This document shows, piece by piece, positions 43,129-50,034 of a stretch of 64,000 nucleotides of DNA (position 1 is the first letter of the stretch; the number at the start of each line of letters is the position of its first letter). Source of the stretch: Halomonas sp. 54_146 (lineage in GTDB: Bacteria > Pseudomonadota > Gammaproteobacteria > Pseudomonadales > Halomonadaceae). The stretch is taken from the NCBI RefSeq assembly GCF_001507855.1, contig NZ_LGEN01000005.1:81740-145739 (forward strand), read 5' to 3'. Under the pieces are notes generated by a model. The model made no database searches. It was given only the letters and a program-made list of their open reading frames with translations, and was not told the DNA's origin. Position numbers and translations under genes: made by a program.

Positions 43129-43896
43129 ATGAAAGGACTTGAGAACAGAACCGTGATCGTGACCGGCGGCGGCGGCGGCATCGGCCAGGCCGTGTGCAAG
43201 CGTTTCGCCGAGCATGGTGCCAAGGTGGCGGTGCTCGACCGCGACGAGGCGGCGGCTCAAGCCACGGTAGCGCTGATCACTGAGGCCGGTGGCAAGGCGC
43301 AGGCCTACGCTGCCGATATCACCGATTACAATGCCATCGTCTCCACAGTGGCGAGCATCGAGCAGGATCTCGGCACCCCCACCGTGCTGGTCAATAACGC
43401 CGGCTTTGATCGCTTCATGCCGTTCCTCAAGACCGAGCCTTCCATGTGGGAATCGCTGATCGCGGTCAACCTGACCGGCGCGCTCAATATGCACCACGTG
43501 GTGCTGCCGAAGATGGTCGAAGCCGGCGGCGGCAGAGTCATCAATATCGCCTCTGACGCGGCTCGCGTCGGCTCCTCTGGCGAGGCGGTCTACGCTGCTT
43601 GTAAGGCCGGCATGTTAGGCCTGAGTAAAACCCTGGCTCGGGAGCTCGCCAGCAAGAACGTCACCCTCAACGTGGTCTGCCCCGGCCCCACTGACACCGC
43701 GCTGCTAAAAGACGTGGCCGATACCGCCCGCGACCCAGAGAAGCTGCTTGAAGCTTTCCGCAACGCCGTGCCCATGCGCCGCATCGGCCAGCCCGAGGAT
43801 TACCCCGGCATCATCACCCTGCTTGCCAGCGATGAAGCCAGCTTCATCACCGGCCAGGTGATCAGTGTGTCCGGTGGCCTAACCATGGCTGGCTAA
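43129..43896 (+). CDS. badH: 2-Hydroxycyclohexanecarboxyl-CoA dehydrogenase
   Basis: 255-residue SDR with cofactor motif VTGGGGGIGQAV, NNAGFDRF, catalytic region NIASDAARVGSSGEAVYAACKAG and the C-terminal ITGQVISVSGGLTMAG. The combination TGGGGGIG, MHHVVLPKMVE, SDAARVGSSGEAVYAACK and SVSGGLTM is a close match to R. palustris BadH, which oxidises 2-hydroxycyclohexane-1-carboxyl-CoA to the 2-keto compound. GGAG lies before ATG 43129. It lies between aliA and badI on the same strand. GC is higher than in the flanking spacers. Confidence 0.9.
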   Translation: MKGLENRTVIVTGGGGGIGQAVCKRFAEHGAKVAVLDRDEAAAQATVALITEAGGKAQAYAADITDYNAIVSTVASIEQDLGTPTVLVNNAGFDRFMPFLKTEPSMWESLIAVNLTGALNMHHVVLPKMVEAGGGRVINIASDAARVGSSGEAVYAACKAGMLGLSKTLARELASKNVTLNVVCPGPTDTALLKDVADTARDPEKLLEAFRNAVPMRRIGQPEDYPGIITLLASDEASFITGQVISVSGGLTMAG

Positions 43897-43939
43897 GCGC
43901 TGCCCCCGCCCTTCCGTATCGAATTCCAGGAGCTAGACA

Positions 43940-44722
43940 ATGAACTACGAAGATATCCTCTACGACGTCACCGATGGCGTGGCCACTATCACCATCAACC
44001 GCGCCGACCGTTACAACGCCTTTCGCGGCCAAACCTGCATGGAACTGCTCGACGCCTTCAACCGCGCTGGCTGGGACAAGTCCATCGGCGTGATCGTACT
44101 GACCGGTGCCGGTGACAAGGCGTTTTGTACCGGCGGCGACCAAGGCGCCCACGAAGGCCAGTACGACGGCCGCGGCATCATTGGCCTGCCGGTGGAAGAG
44201 CTGCAGACCCTGATCCGCCAAGTGCCCAAGCCGGTCATCGCCCGGGTCAACGGCTTCGCCATCGGCGGCGGCCATGTGCTGCACGTAGTGTGTGATCTTT
44301 CCATTGCCTCCGAAACCGCCATTTTCGGCCAGGTAGGCCCCAAGGTGGGCTCGGTGGACCCCGGTTTCGGCACCGCTTACCTCGCCCGCGTGATCGGTGA
44401 AAAGCGCGCCCGTGAAATCTGGTACCTGTGCCGTAAATACACCGCTCAGCAGGCGCTCGATTGGGGTCTAGTCAATGCGGTAGTGCCGCCTGAGCAGCTA
44501 GACGAAGAAGTGCGCAAATGGTGCGATGAGATTCTCGAAAAGAGCCCCACCGCCCTTTCTATCGCTAAGCGCTCGTTCAATGCCGACAGCGAAAACATCG
44601 CCGGCATCGGCGCGCTCGGCATGCAGACCCTAAGCCTCTACTACGAGACCGAGGAATCCAAGGAAGGGGTCGCGGCCTTTAAAGAGAAGCGCAAGCCCGA
44701 GTTCCGCAAGTTTTATGTCTAA
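43940..44722 (+). CDS. badI: 2-Ketocyclohexanecarboxyl-CoA hydrolase (ring-opening)
   Basis: 260-residue crotonase-fold enzyme. Oxyanion-hole segments AFCTGGDQ and NGFAIGGGHVLHVVCDLSIA, and QVGPKVGSVDPGFGTAYLAR, resemble the MenB/BadI branch rather than ordinary enoyl-CoA hydratase; the DGRGIIGLPVEELQ insert and KRKPEFRKF end also fit BadI. It opens the ring to pimeloyl-CoA. AGGAG precedes ATG 43940. The last codons and TAA are part of a 16-bp tandem repeat. Confidence 0.9.
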   Translation: MNYEDILYDVTDGVATITINRADRYNAFRGQTCMELLDAFNRAGWDKSIGVIVLTGAGDKAFCTGGDQGAHEGQYDGRGIIGLPVEELQTLIRQVPKPVIARVNGFAIGGGHVLHVVCDLSIASETAIFGQVGPKVGSVDPGFGTAYLARVIGEKRAREIWYLCRKYTAQQALDWGLVNAVVPPEQLDEEVRKWCDEILEKSPTALSIAKRSFNADSENIAGIGALGMQTLSLYYETEESKEGVAAFKEKRKPEFRKFYV

Positions 44723-44761
44723 CAAGTTCTGTGTTTAACAAGCGCTATGTCTAACCAGCTC
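44714..44761. repeat. Tandem repeat, 3 x 16 bp, overlapping the badI stop
   Basis: TATGTCTAACAAGTTC (44714-44729), TGTGTTTAACAAGCGC (44730-44745) and TATGTCTAACCAGCTC (44746-44761). The first unit contains the badI codons Tyr-Val and TAA, the same arrangement as at gcvH. Confidence 0.88.
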
Positions 44762-44800
44762 TAAAGCGCCGGATACTCGCACGGTATTAAAGACACTCGC

Positions 44801-44821
44801 CACCGGCTCAGCGGGCCGGTG
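44801..44821 (+). other. Hairpin before aliB
   Basis: Inverted repeat CACCGGC (44801-44807) and GCCGGTG (44815-44821), no T-tract, in the badI-aliB gap. Possible processing or attenuation site. Confidence 0.35.
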
Positions 44822-44848
44822 GGCTCCCCCATAAGGATGAAGACAGCC

Positions 44849-45988
44849 ATGAACTTTGCCTTTACTGAACAACAAAATGCCATTCGCGAGAGCGTGGCAA
44901 AGCTTTCCGCCGATATGCTGGCACCGCGCTACCGTAAACGTGAAGAAGACGCGCTCATCGAGCGTGAGATCGTCGAAATGCTCGGTGAAATGGGTTGCCT
45001 GGGCGGCGAGCTGCCTGAAGAATTTGGCGGCAGCGGCCTGGACTGTGTCACCAGCGGCGTGATTATCGAGGAAATCTCACGCGGTGACTTTAACGTTGGC
45101 TACCTGCCGCTGCTGGCGTCACTCAACGGCCAGATTATCGCCCACCACGCGCGCCCCGAACTGGCACGCGAGTGGCTGGCCGGCATTACCTCCGGCAAGA
45201 AGATCTGCTGTATCGCCCTGACCGAGCCCCACGGAGGCTCTGACGCCGCTAACTTGAAGCTAAAGGCCACCCGCGACGGCGACCACTTTGTGCTCAACGG
45301 CGAGAAGACCTCCATCTCTATGGCTGACCAATCCGATGTGGCAGTGGTCTTTGCCCGCACCGGTACCCAAGAACAGCGCGCCAGCGGCATCAGCGCTTTT
45401 CTGGTGCCTATGGATCTGGACGGCATCACCACCAGCCGCTTCGAGGATTCTGGCCAGCGCGCTATTGGCCGCGGTTCGATTTTCTTCGACAATGTGCGCG
45501 TGCCCGCCTACCACATGCTTGGCGAAGAGGGTCAAGGCTTCAAACAGGTCATGCAGGGGTTTGACTACAGCCGCGCGCTGATTGGCTTACAGTGCCTGGC
45601 GGTCGCTCAGCAATCGCTGGACGAAACCTGGCAGTGGCTCACCGAGCGTGAAGCCTTCGGCCAACCGCTGGCGGCCTTTCAGGGGTTAACGCATCCGCTT
45701 GCTGAATACCAAACGTATGTGCATGCTGCGCGTTTGCAGTGCTATTACGCCCTGTGGCTAAAAGACAACCATTTACCTCATACCACCGAGGCGGCGATGA
45801 ACAAATGGTGGGGGCCAAAACTGGCCTTCGACGTGATCAAGCAGTGTATGCTGGCTCATGGCCACACCGGCTGGGGTGAGGACCTTCCCTTCTCGCAGCG
45901 CATGCGTGATGTGCTGGGCTTGCAGATTGGTGATGGCACGGCACAAATTATGAAAAACATCATTGCGCGTCAGTCAGTGCCTCGGTAA
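44849..45988 (+). CDS. aliB: Cyclohexanecarboxyl-CoA dehydrogenase (acyl-CoA dehydrogenase family)
   Basis: 379 residues from ATG 44849 (MNFAFTEQQNAIRESV), the usual ACAD start; in-frame GTG 44819 and ATG 44837 are less likely. Motifs: CCIALTEPHGGSDAANLK and the FAD/substrate segment SISMADQSDVAVVFART, then GFDYSRALIGLQCLAVAQQ and a C-terminal LQIGDGTAQIMKNIIAR. In the catalytic-base area it reads FDYSRALIGLQ. Placed with aliA, badH and badI it should introduce the ring double bond (AliB role). Electrons would go to ETF. Confidence 0.85.
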   Translation: MNFAFTEQQNAIRESVAKLSADMLAPRYRKREEDALIEREIVEMLGEMGCLGGELPEEFGGSGLDCVTSGVIIEEISRGDFNVGYLPLLASLNGQIIAHHARPELAREWLAGITSGKKICCIALTEPHGGSDAANLKLKATRDGDHFVLNGEKTSISMADQSDVAVVFARTGTQEQRASGISAFLVPMDLDGITTSRFEDSGQRAIGRGSIFFDNVRVPAYHMLGEEGQGFKQVMQGFDYSRALIGLQCLAVAQQSLDETWQWLTEREAFGQPLAAFQGLTHPLAEYQTYVHAARLQCYYALWLKDNHLPHTTEAAMNKWWGPKLAFDVIKQCMLAHGHTGWGEDLPFSQRMRDVLGLQIGDGTAQIMKNIIARQSVPR

Positions 45989-46047
45989 TTACGACGGCTT
46001 TCGTCTGCTGCCCGCTGGCGCCGCTTTTAGGATAGGAGTTTCTTGGA

Positions 46048-46524
46048 ATGACTCAAGATGACAAAAGCGTCGCCAACCGACTCTTTTTCCGGCTTTTTCA
46101 AGTTAGTAACATTTTACAGAAGCAGACGGTCAGTGAAGTGGGGCTAACCACCGTACAGTGGGCTGTGCTAGGGGCCCTCTCACGCAAAGGGTTTGAGAAC
46201 GGCATCTCGTTCAACGCCCTGACCGAGTACCTGGTGGTGAGCCGACAAAGTTTAGACGGCGTGCTCAAGCGCTTGGAGCGCGAGTCACACGTTGAACGTA
46301 TTCCACATCCTGACGACAAGCGCGCTCGTATTATTTTACTGACCGAAAAAGGCCGAATTTTTTGGAAGAGCCTGCAGCCCTCTATTCACGATTTCTACCG
46401 TGACGGGCTCGGCAGTTTCTCTTTCGATGAAACCGTCAGTTTATTGCACTACCTCAATAAACTTCAGCACGATTTAGAAAATACCGCGCTCAACGCCAAG
46501 GAGGAAACAACCGAAACACAATAG
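46048..46524 (+). CDS. MarR-family regulator (BadR-like)
   Basis: 158 residues with a winged helix: LTTVQWAVLGALSRKGFENGISFNALTEYLVVSRQSLDGVLKRLERESHVERIPHPDDKRARIILLTEKG. GGAG precedes ATG 46048. It follows aliB after 59 bp in the same direction; in R. palustris a MarR protein, BadR, represses the cyclohexanecarboxylate genes and is released by a pathway CoA intermediate. The same role is likely here. No operator was identified with confidence at the aliA promoter. Confidence 0.8.
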   Translation: MTQDDKSVANRLFFRLFQVSNILQKQTVSEVGLTTVQWAVLGALSRKGFENGISFNALTEYLVVSRQSLDGVLKRLERESHVERIPHPDDKRARIILLTEKGRIFWKSLQPSIHDFYRDGLGSFSFDETVSLLHYLNKLQHDLENTALNAKEETTETQ

Positions 46525-46566
46525 CCAATCGAACTAACCGCGCCGTTGCGGCGCACCTAGCGTTAC

Positions 46567-46613
46567 CCATACCGATAACAACAATCCATAAATCCATACC
46601 GATAACAACAATC
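46567..46613. repeat. 20-bp direct repeat, two copies 27 bp apart
   Basis: CCATACCGATAACAACAATC at 46567-46586 and again at 46594-46613, separated by CATAAAT, in the gap between the MarR gene and the binding-protein gene. Confidence 0.92.
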
Positions 46614-46643
46614 TGCCTCGTTTTACGCGGGGTTGGGGGTTCT

Positions 46644-47864
46644 ATGTCTGCTTTTAAGAAACAGCCGTTAATCATAGCGTTAAGTATCGCCTTTGCCGGT
46701 ACGTTCAGCACTGCTCAGGCAAGCATCAGCGATAATGAAATCCGTATCGGCTATTTATCCGATATGTCAGGGCCCTACCGCGATTTAGCCGGCCCAGGAG
46801 GCCTAGAAGCGCTCAATATGGCGGTTGAAGATCACGGCGGTGAAATTAACGGCGCACCGATTGTGGTGTTTAGTGGTGATGATCGCAACAGCGCCGATGT
46901 GGGTGCCAACACGGTGCGCGAGTGGATCGACCAGCGTAATGTCGATATGGTCGCGGGCATGGTGGCCTCGTCGGTGACGATCGCGGCCACTCAGCTGCTC
47001 GCTGAAAACGACAAACTTGCCATGGTGGCAGGTGCCGCAGCGCTAAGCATCACCAACGAGTACTGCACGCCTAACCATGTGCAGTGGGTGTATGACACTT
47101 ACGCCATGTCTAATGGTGCCGCTAAAGCGATTCTCGACGAAGGGGGTGACAGTTGGTACATGATTACCGCTGACTACGCCTTTGGTCACTCGCTGGAAAG
47201 CGACGTTACCGCGGTTGTAGAAGCGCAGGGAGGCGAGGTATTGGGCAGCATTCGCCATCCATTAAATACGAGCGACTTCTCCTCTTATGTCCTGCAAGCG
47301 CAAAGCTCAGGCGCCAAAATCGTAGGGCTAGCTAATGCCGGTGCCGACACCGTTAATGCGATTAGCACCGCGGGGCAATTTGGCTTGGCACAGTCCGGTC
47401 AGTCACTCGCTGGGCTGATGGTGTTTTTAAACGATATCCATGCGCTAGGTTTAGAAAGCACTCAAGGCATGCAATTAACGACCGGCTGGTACTGGGACTT
47501 GAATGACGCTTCGCGTGAATGGGCAGAACGCTATGAAGCCCGCACCGGGCGCAAACCCACCATGGTTCAGGCAGGCGTCTACTCAAGCGCCATGCACTAT
47601 TTAAATGCCGTTGAAGCAAGCGGCACGGATGATGCAGCCACCGTTCGCGCCATGATGCAAGACACCCCCATTAACGACATGTTCGCCACCAACGGCTACA
47701 TTCGTGATGATGGCCGCATGGTGCATGATATGTACCTCGCCAAAGTCAAAACGCCTGACGCCTCTACTAACGAGTGGGATCTTTACGAAATACTGCGCAC
47801 GATTCCAGGTGAGGATGCCTTCCAATCGTTGGAAGATAGTCGCTGCCACTTGGTCACTCAATAA
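46644..47864 (+). CDS. ABC transporter substrate-binding protein (Liv/Peripla_BP_6 type)
   Basis: 406-residue periplasmic protein with signal peptide (KKQPLIIALSIAFAGTFSTAQA|S). NEIRIGYLSDMSGPYRDLAGPGGLEALNMAVEDHGGEINGAPIVVFSGDD is the leucine/aromatic-acid receptor pattern and WYMITADYAFGHSLESD the hinge-proximal region. It closes the alicyclic cluster and could bind cyclohexanecarboxylate or a related acid. Its ATPase may be the damaged LivG-type gene at 40160-40833; permease and LivF genes are not in the window, so the system may be an orphan or use distant partners. A good terminator follows. Confidence 0.85.
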   Translation: MSAFKKQPLIIALSIAFAGTFSTAQASISDNEIRIGYLSDMSGPYRDLAGPGGLEALNMAVEDHGGEINGAPIVVFSGDDRNSADVGANTVREWIDQRNVDMVAGMVASSVTIAATQLLAENDKLAMVAGAAALSITNEYCTPNHVQWVYDTYAMSNGAAKAILDEGGDSWYMITADYAFGHSLESDVTAVVEAQGGEVLGSIRHPLNTSDFSSYVLQAQSSGAKIVGLANAGADTVNAISTAGQFGLAQSGQSLAGLMVFLNDIHALGLESTQGMQLTTGWYWDLNDASREWAERYEARTGRKPTMVQAGVYSSAMHYLNAVEASGTDDAATVRAMMQDTPINDMFATNGYIRDDGRMVHDMYLAKVKTPDASTNEWDLYEILRTIPGEDAFQSLEDSRCHLVTQ

Positions 47865-47876
47865 CGCCAGTCCAAT

Positions 47877-47915
47877 TCGCGCGGCAGGCTAACGGCAAAG
47901 CGCCGCGCGATTTTG
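47877..47915 (+). terminator. Rho-independent terminator
   Basis: Stem TCGCGCGGC (47877-47885) and GCCGCGCGA (47902-47910) followed by TTTTGTT. The following 45 bp again hold degenerate TTAAAGAC-type repeats. Confidence 0.82.
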
Positions 47916-47979
47916 TTAAAGACACTTTTAAAGACCCTCTTAAAGCCCCATTTAACGACTTTTCTTAGGGAATGCCCGC

Positions 47980-48642
47980 ATGCATGTAGATACCGCCATT
48001 ACCAGCCGTAAATCGGTGCGTCGCTTTCTCGACACCCCGATCGACCGCGCCACTATCACGCATATATTACGGGTTGCTAACCGTGCGCCCAGCGGTAGCA
48101 ACATCCAACCGTGGAAAGTGCATGTGGTGACAGGTGCCGTTAAAGATCAGCTGTGCCAGCGGTTGTTAAACGCCGTTGATAACGGCCAAAGCGATGCACC
48201 GGAGTATCACTACTACCCACAAAACTGGTTTGAACCCTACCTGGAACGCCGCCGGCGCTGCGGCTTTGGGCTTTATGAAACGCTTGGCATTGGCCGTGAA
48301 GATAAAGCCAAACGCGCAGCACAGGCGCGAAGAAACTTTCACTTTTTTGATGCACCCGTGGCTCTGTTAATCACCATGGACCGCCGCCTGGAAACGGGCA
48401 GTTTTATGGACTGCGGCATGTTTATCCAGAGTGTCATGCTAGCCGCCCGCGGCCAAGGGTTACATACCTGCCCTCAAGCGGCTTTTGCTTGGCACCACGC
48501 GCTTATTCGCGACGAGCTTCAGCTAGATGACACCGAGCTGCTGTTATGTGGCATCTCGCTAGGCTATGAAGATACTCAAGCGCCCGAAAACGCCTTCATC
48601 ACCGAGCGTGAAGATATTGAAGGGTTTGTTACTTTTCATTGA
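47980..48642 (+). CDS. Nitroreductase-family FMN oxidoreductase
   Basis: 220 residues with the nitroreductase fold: AITSRKSVRRFLDTPI (FMN phosphate-binding RxSxR), RAPSGSNIQPWKVHVVTG, and the FMN-contact C-terminal half MFIQSVMLAARGQGLHTCPQAAF and CGISLGYEDTQAPEN. AGGGA lies 8 nt before ATG 47980. It is convergent with trxC, 3 bp between stops. Substrate unknown; a position next to aromatic catabolic genes suggests, but does not show, an aromatic substrate. Confidence 0.87.
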   Translation: MHVDTAITSRKSVRRFLDTPIDRATITHILRVANRAPSGSNIQPWKVHVVTGAVKDQLCQRLLNAVDNGQSDAPEYHYYPQNWFEPYLERRRRCGFGLYETLGIGREDKAKRAAQARRNFHFFDAPVALLITMDRRLETGSFMDCGMFIQSVMLAARGQGLHTCPQAAFAWHHALIRDELQLDDTELLLCGISLGYEDTQAPENAFITEREDIEGFVTFH

Positions 48643-48645
48643 TTG

Positions 48646-49071
48646 TTACCGTGATAGATGCTGCTGAAGCCAAGCTATTAGCTGCGAGGCCGACACTGCA
48701 CCCGCAAGGCGCGCTACTTCTTTACCGCCATTGAACAGAATCAGTGTCGGAATGCTGCGAATATTGTAGAGCGCGCTTGCTGCCGGTGCTGAGTCGGTGT
48801 CCACCTTGACGAATCGCACCTCTGGCATCTGGCGCGCAGTAGCAGCAAAATTAGGTGCCATTGCCTGGCATGGCTTGCACCAGGTGGCCCAGAAATCAAC
48901 CAACACCGGCAGCTCTGTTACTGAAATAAATTTAGATAAGGCCGCGTCGCTAAGGGCTACAGGCTCAGCGGCCATCAACATCGTTTTGCACCGCCCACAA
49001 ACAGGCGCATCGTGCAGACGTTCAGCGGGTATCCGATTGGTAGTACCACAAGACGGACAAACTAGATGCAT
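48646..49071 (-). CDS. trxC: Thioredoxin 2
   Basis: 141-residue TrxC: N-terminal zinc ribbon with CPSCG and CGRCK, then a thioredoxin domain with active site WCKPC (the standard form is WCGPC) and cis-Pro region SIPTLILFNGGKE. The Gly-to-Lys change in the CxxC motif is expected to alter redox potential or partner choice. AAAGG precedes ATG 49071. Cytosolic thiol reductant, often OxyR-controlled in enterics; no such site was seen here. Confidence 0.92.
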   Translation of the reverse strand: MHLVCPSCGTTNRIPAERLHDAPVCGRCKTMLMAAEPVALSDAALSKFISVTELPVLVDFWATWCKPCQAMAPNFAATARQMPEVRFVKVDTDSAPAASALYNIRSIPTLILFNGGKEVARLAGAVSASQLIAWLQQHLSR

Positions 49072-49086
49072 AGCAAGATACCTTTT

Positions 49087-49154
49087 GACAGTGCTTTTTT
49101 GACAGTGCTTTTGTTAACGATGTTTTTGTTGATGGTGTTTTTGTTGAGAGTGCG
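49087..49154. repeat. Tandem repeat, four to five 14-15-bp units
   Basis: GACAGTGCTTTTTT, GACAGTGCTTTTGTT, AACGATGTTTTTGTT, GATGGTGTTTTTGTT and partial GAGAGTGCG (49087-49154) fill the gap between trxC and the BON-protein gene. Confidence 0.85.
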
Positions 49155-49805
49155 TCAGATTTTTATATTGTCCGTTACCTTCGTGACGCCGGGCGAATTC
49201 CATACAGCATGATGTATTAATTCTTTTTCCGCGATACTGTGCACCTTTCCACTAAGAATGACATCATGATCATGCACTTCTACTTTGATGGCGTTAGCAT
49301 CCTGCACGGCTCTACGTTTCAGTGAGGCTTCAATATCTGCCTTAACAGCCGCCGCCGTCGGCTTAGGTTTAACAACGATTTGATTACTCACACCGGTAAC
49401 ACCTGTCAGATAGCGTATGGAACTAGCAGCCAAGCGGCGCTGATACTCCCAAGGCACTTCACCGGAAAGCGTTACCCAACCATCTTCAACCATCACCTTT
49501 AACGGGTCATTTGGAACAAATATGTTCCATTCCAGCGTGTTTTTCACCGCCCGTGCAATATCGGCATCGGTACGCTGAGTATCGCCCGGTAGTTTTACAT
49601 CAATTTCTACGGCGACACCCTTCACACCGCTAACCCGCTGCGCGGCGGTTTCTGCATGCCACTTTTCCGCGTAGCTATCCACATGGCCAGCCAATGTGAC
49701 AATGCCATCTTTTACCTCTACCCCAATATCGGTGGCGCGAACGGTAGGCTCCCATTCGAGCTCAGCAAGCACATCTTTCTGAATTTGAGTATCTGTTTTT
49801 GACAT
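49155..49805 (-). CDS. Triple BON-domain protein
   Basis: 216 residues comprising three BON repeats (about 4-70, 77-145, 150-216), each with the GxVTLxGxV pattern: DGIVTLAGHVDS, DGWVTLSGEVPW, HDVILSGKVHS. No signal peptide is evident, unlike OsmY, so it may be cytosolic; BON proteins are linked to osmotic and envelope stress and bind phospholipid or ligands in some cases. AAGGAA precedes ATG 49805. The 230-bp gap upstream contains a degenerate T-rich tandem array. Confidence 0.87.
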   Translation of the reverse strand: MSKTDTQIQKDVLAELEWEPTVRATDIGVEVKDGIVTLAGHVDSYAEKWHAETAAQRVSGVKGVAVEIDVKLPGDTQRTDADIARAVKNTLEWNIFVPNDPLKVMVEDGWVTLSGEVPWEYQRRLAASSIRYLTGVTGVSNQIVVKPKPTAAAVKADIEASLKRRAVQDANAIKVEVHDHDVILSGKVHSIAEKELIHHAVWNSPGVTKVTDNIKI

Positions 49806-49870
49806 AGCACTATTCCTTTCATGCCATGAAGGCGGCCATTAATCGCCGCCTCATACAATAACGAAGAAAC

Positions 49871-49931
49871 TTTTTAAGCCTCTCTTTTTTTAAAAGCTCT
49901 TTTTCAAGATCCTCTTTTCAAGAGCCCTTTT
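49871..49931. repeat. Degenerate T/C-rich tandem array
   Basis: TTTTTAAGCCTCTC, TTTTTTTAAAAGCTC, TTTTTCAAGATCCTC and TTTTCAAGAGCCC, 14-15-bp units upstream of the BON gene. More diverged than other arrays. Confidence 0.6.
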
Positions 49932-50034
49932 AGTTATAGCTCAATCCCTTTTTTGTAAAAGATGATTACCATCATAAAATAGAATTAACATTTACTTATT
50001 TTTCTAGTAACTGGGTGAATGCAGACGGGTACGG

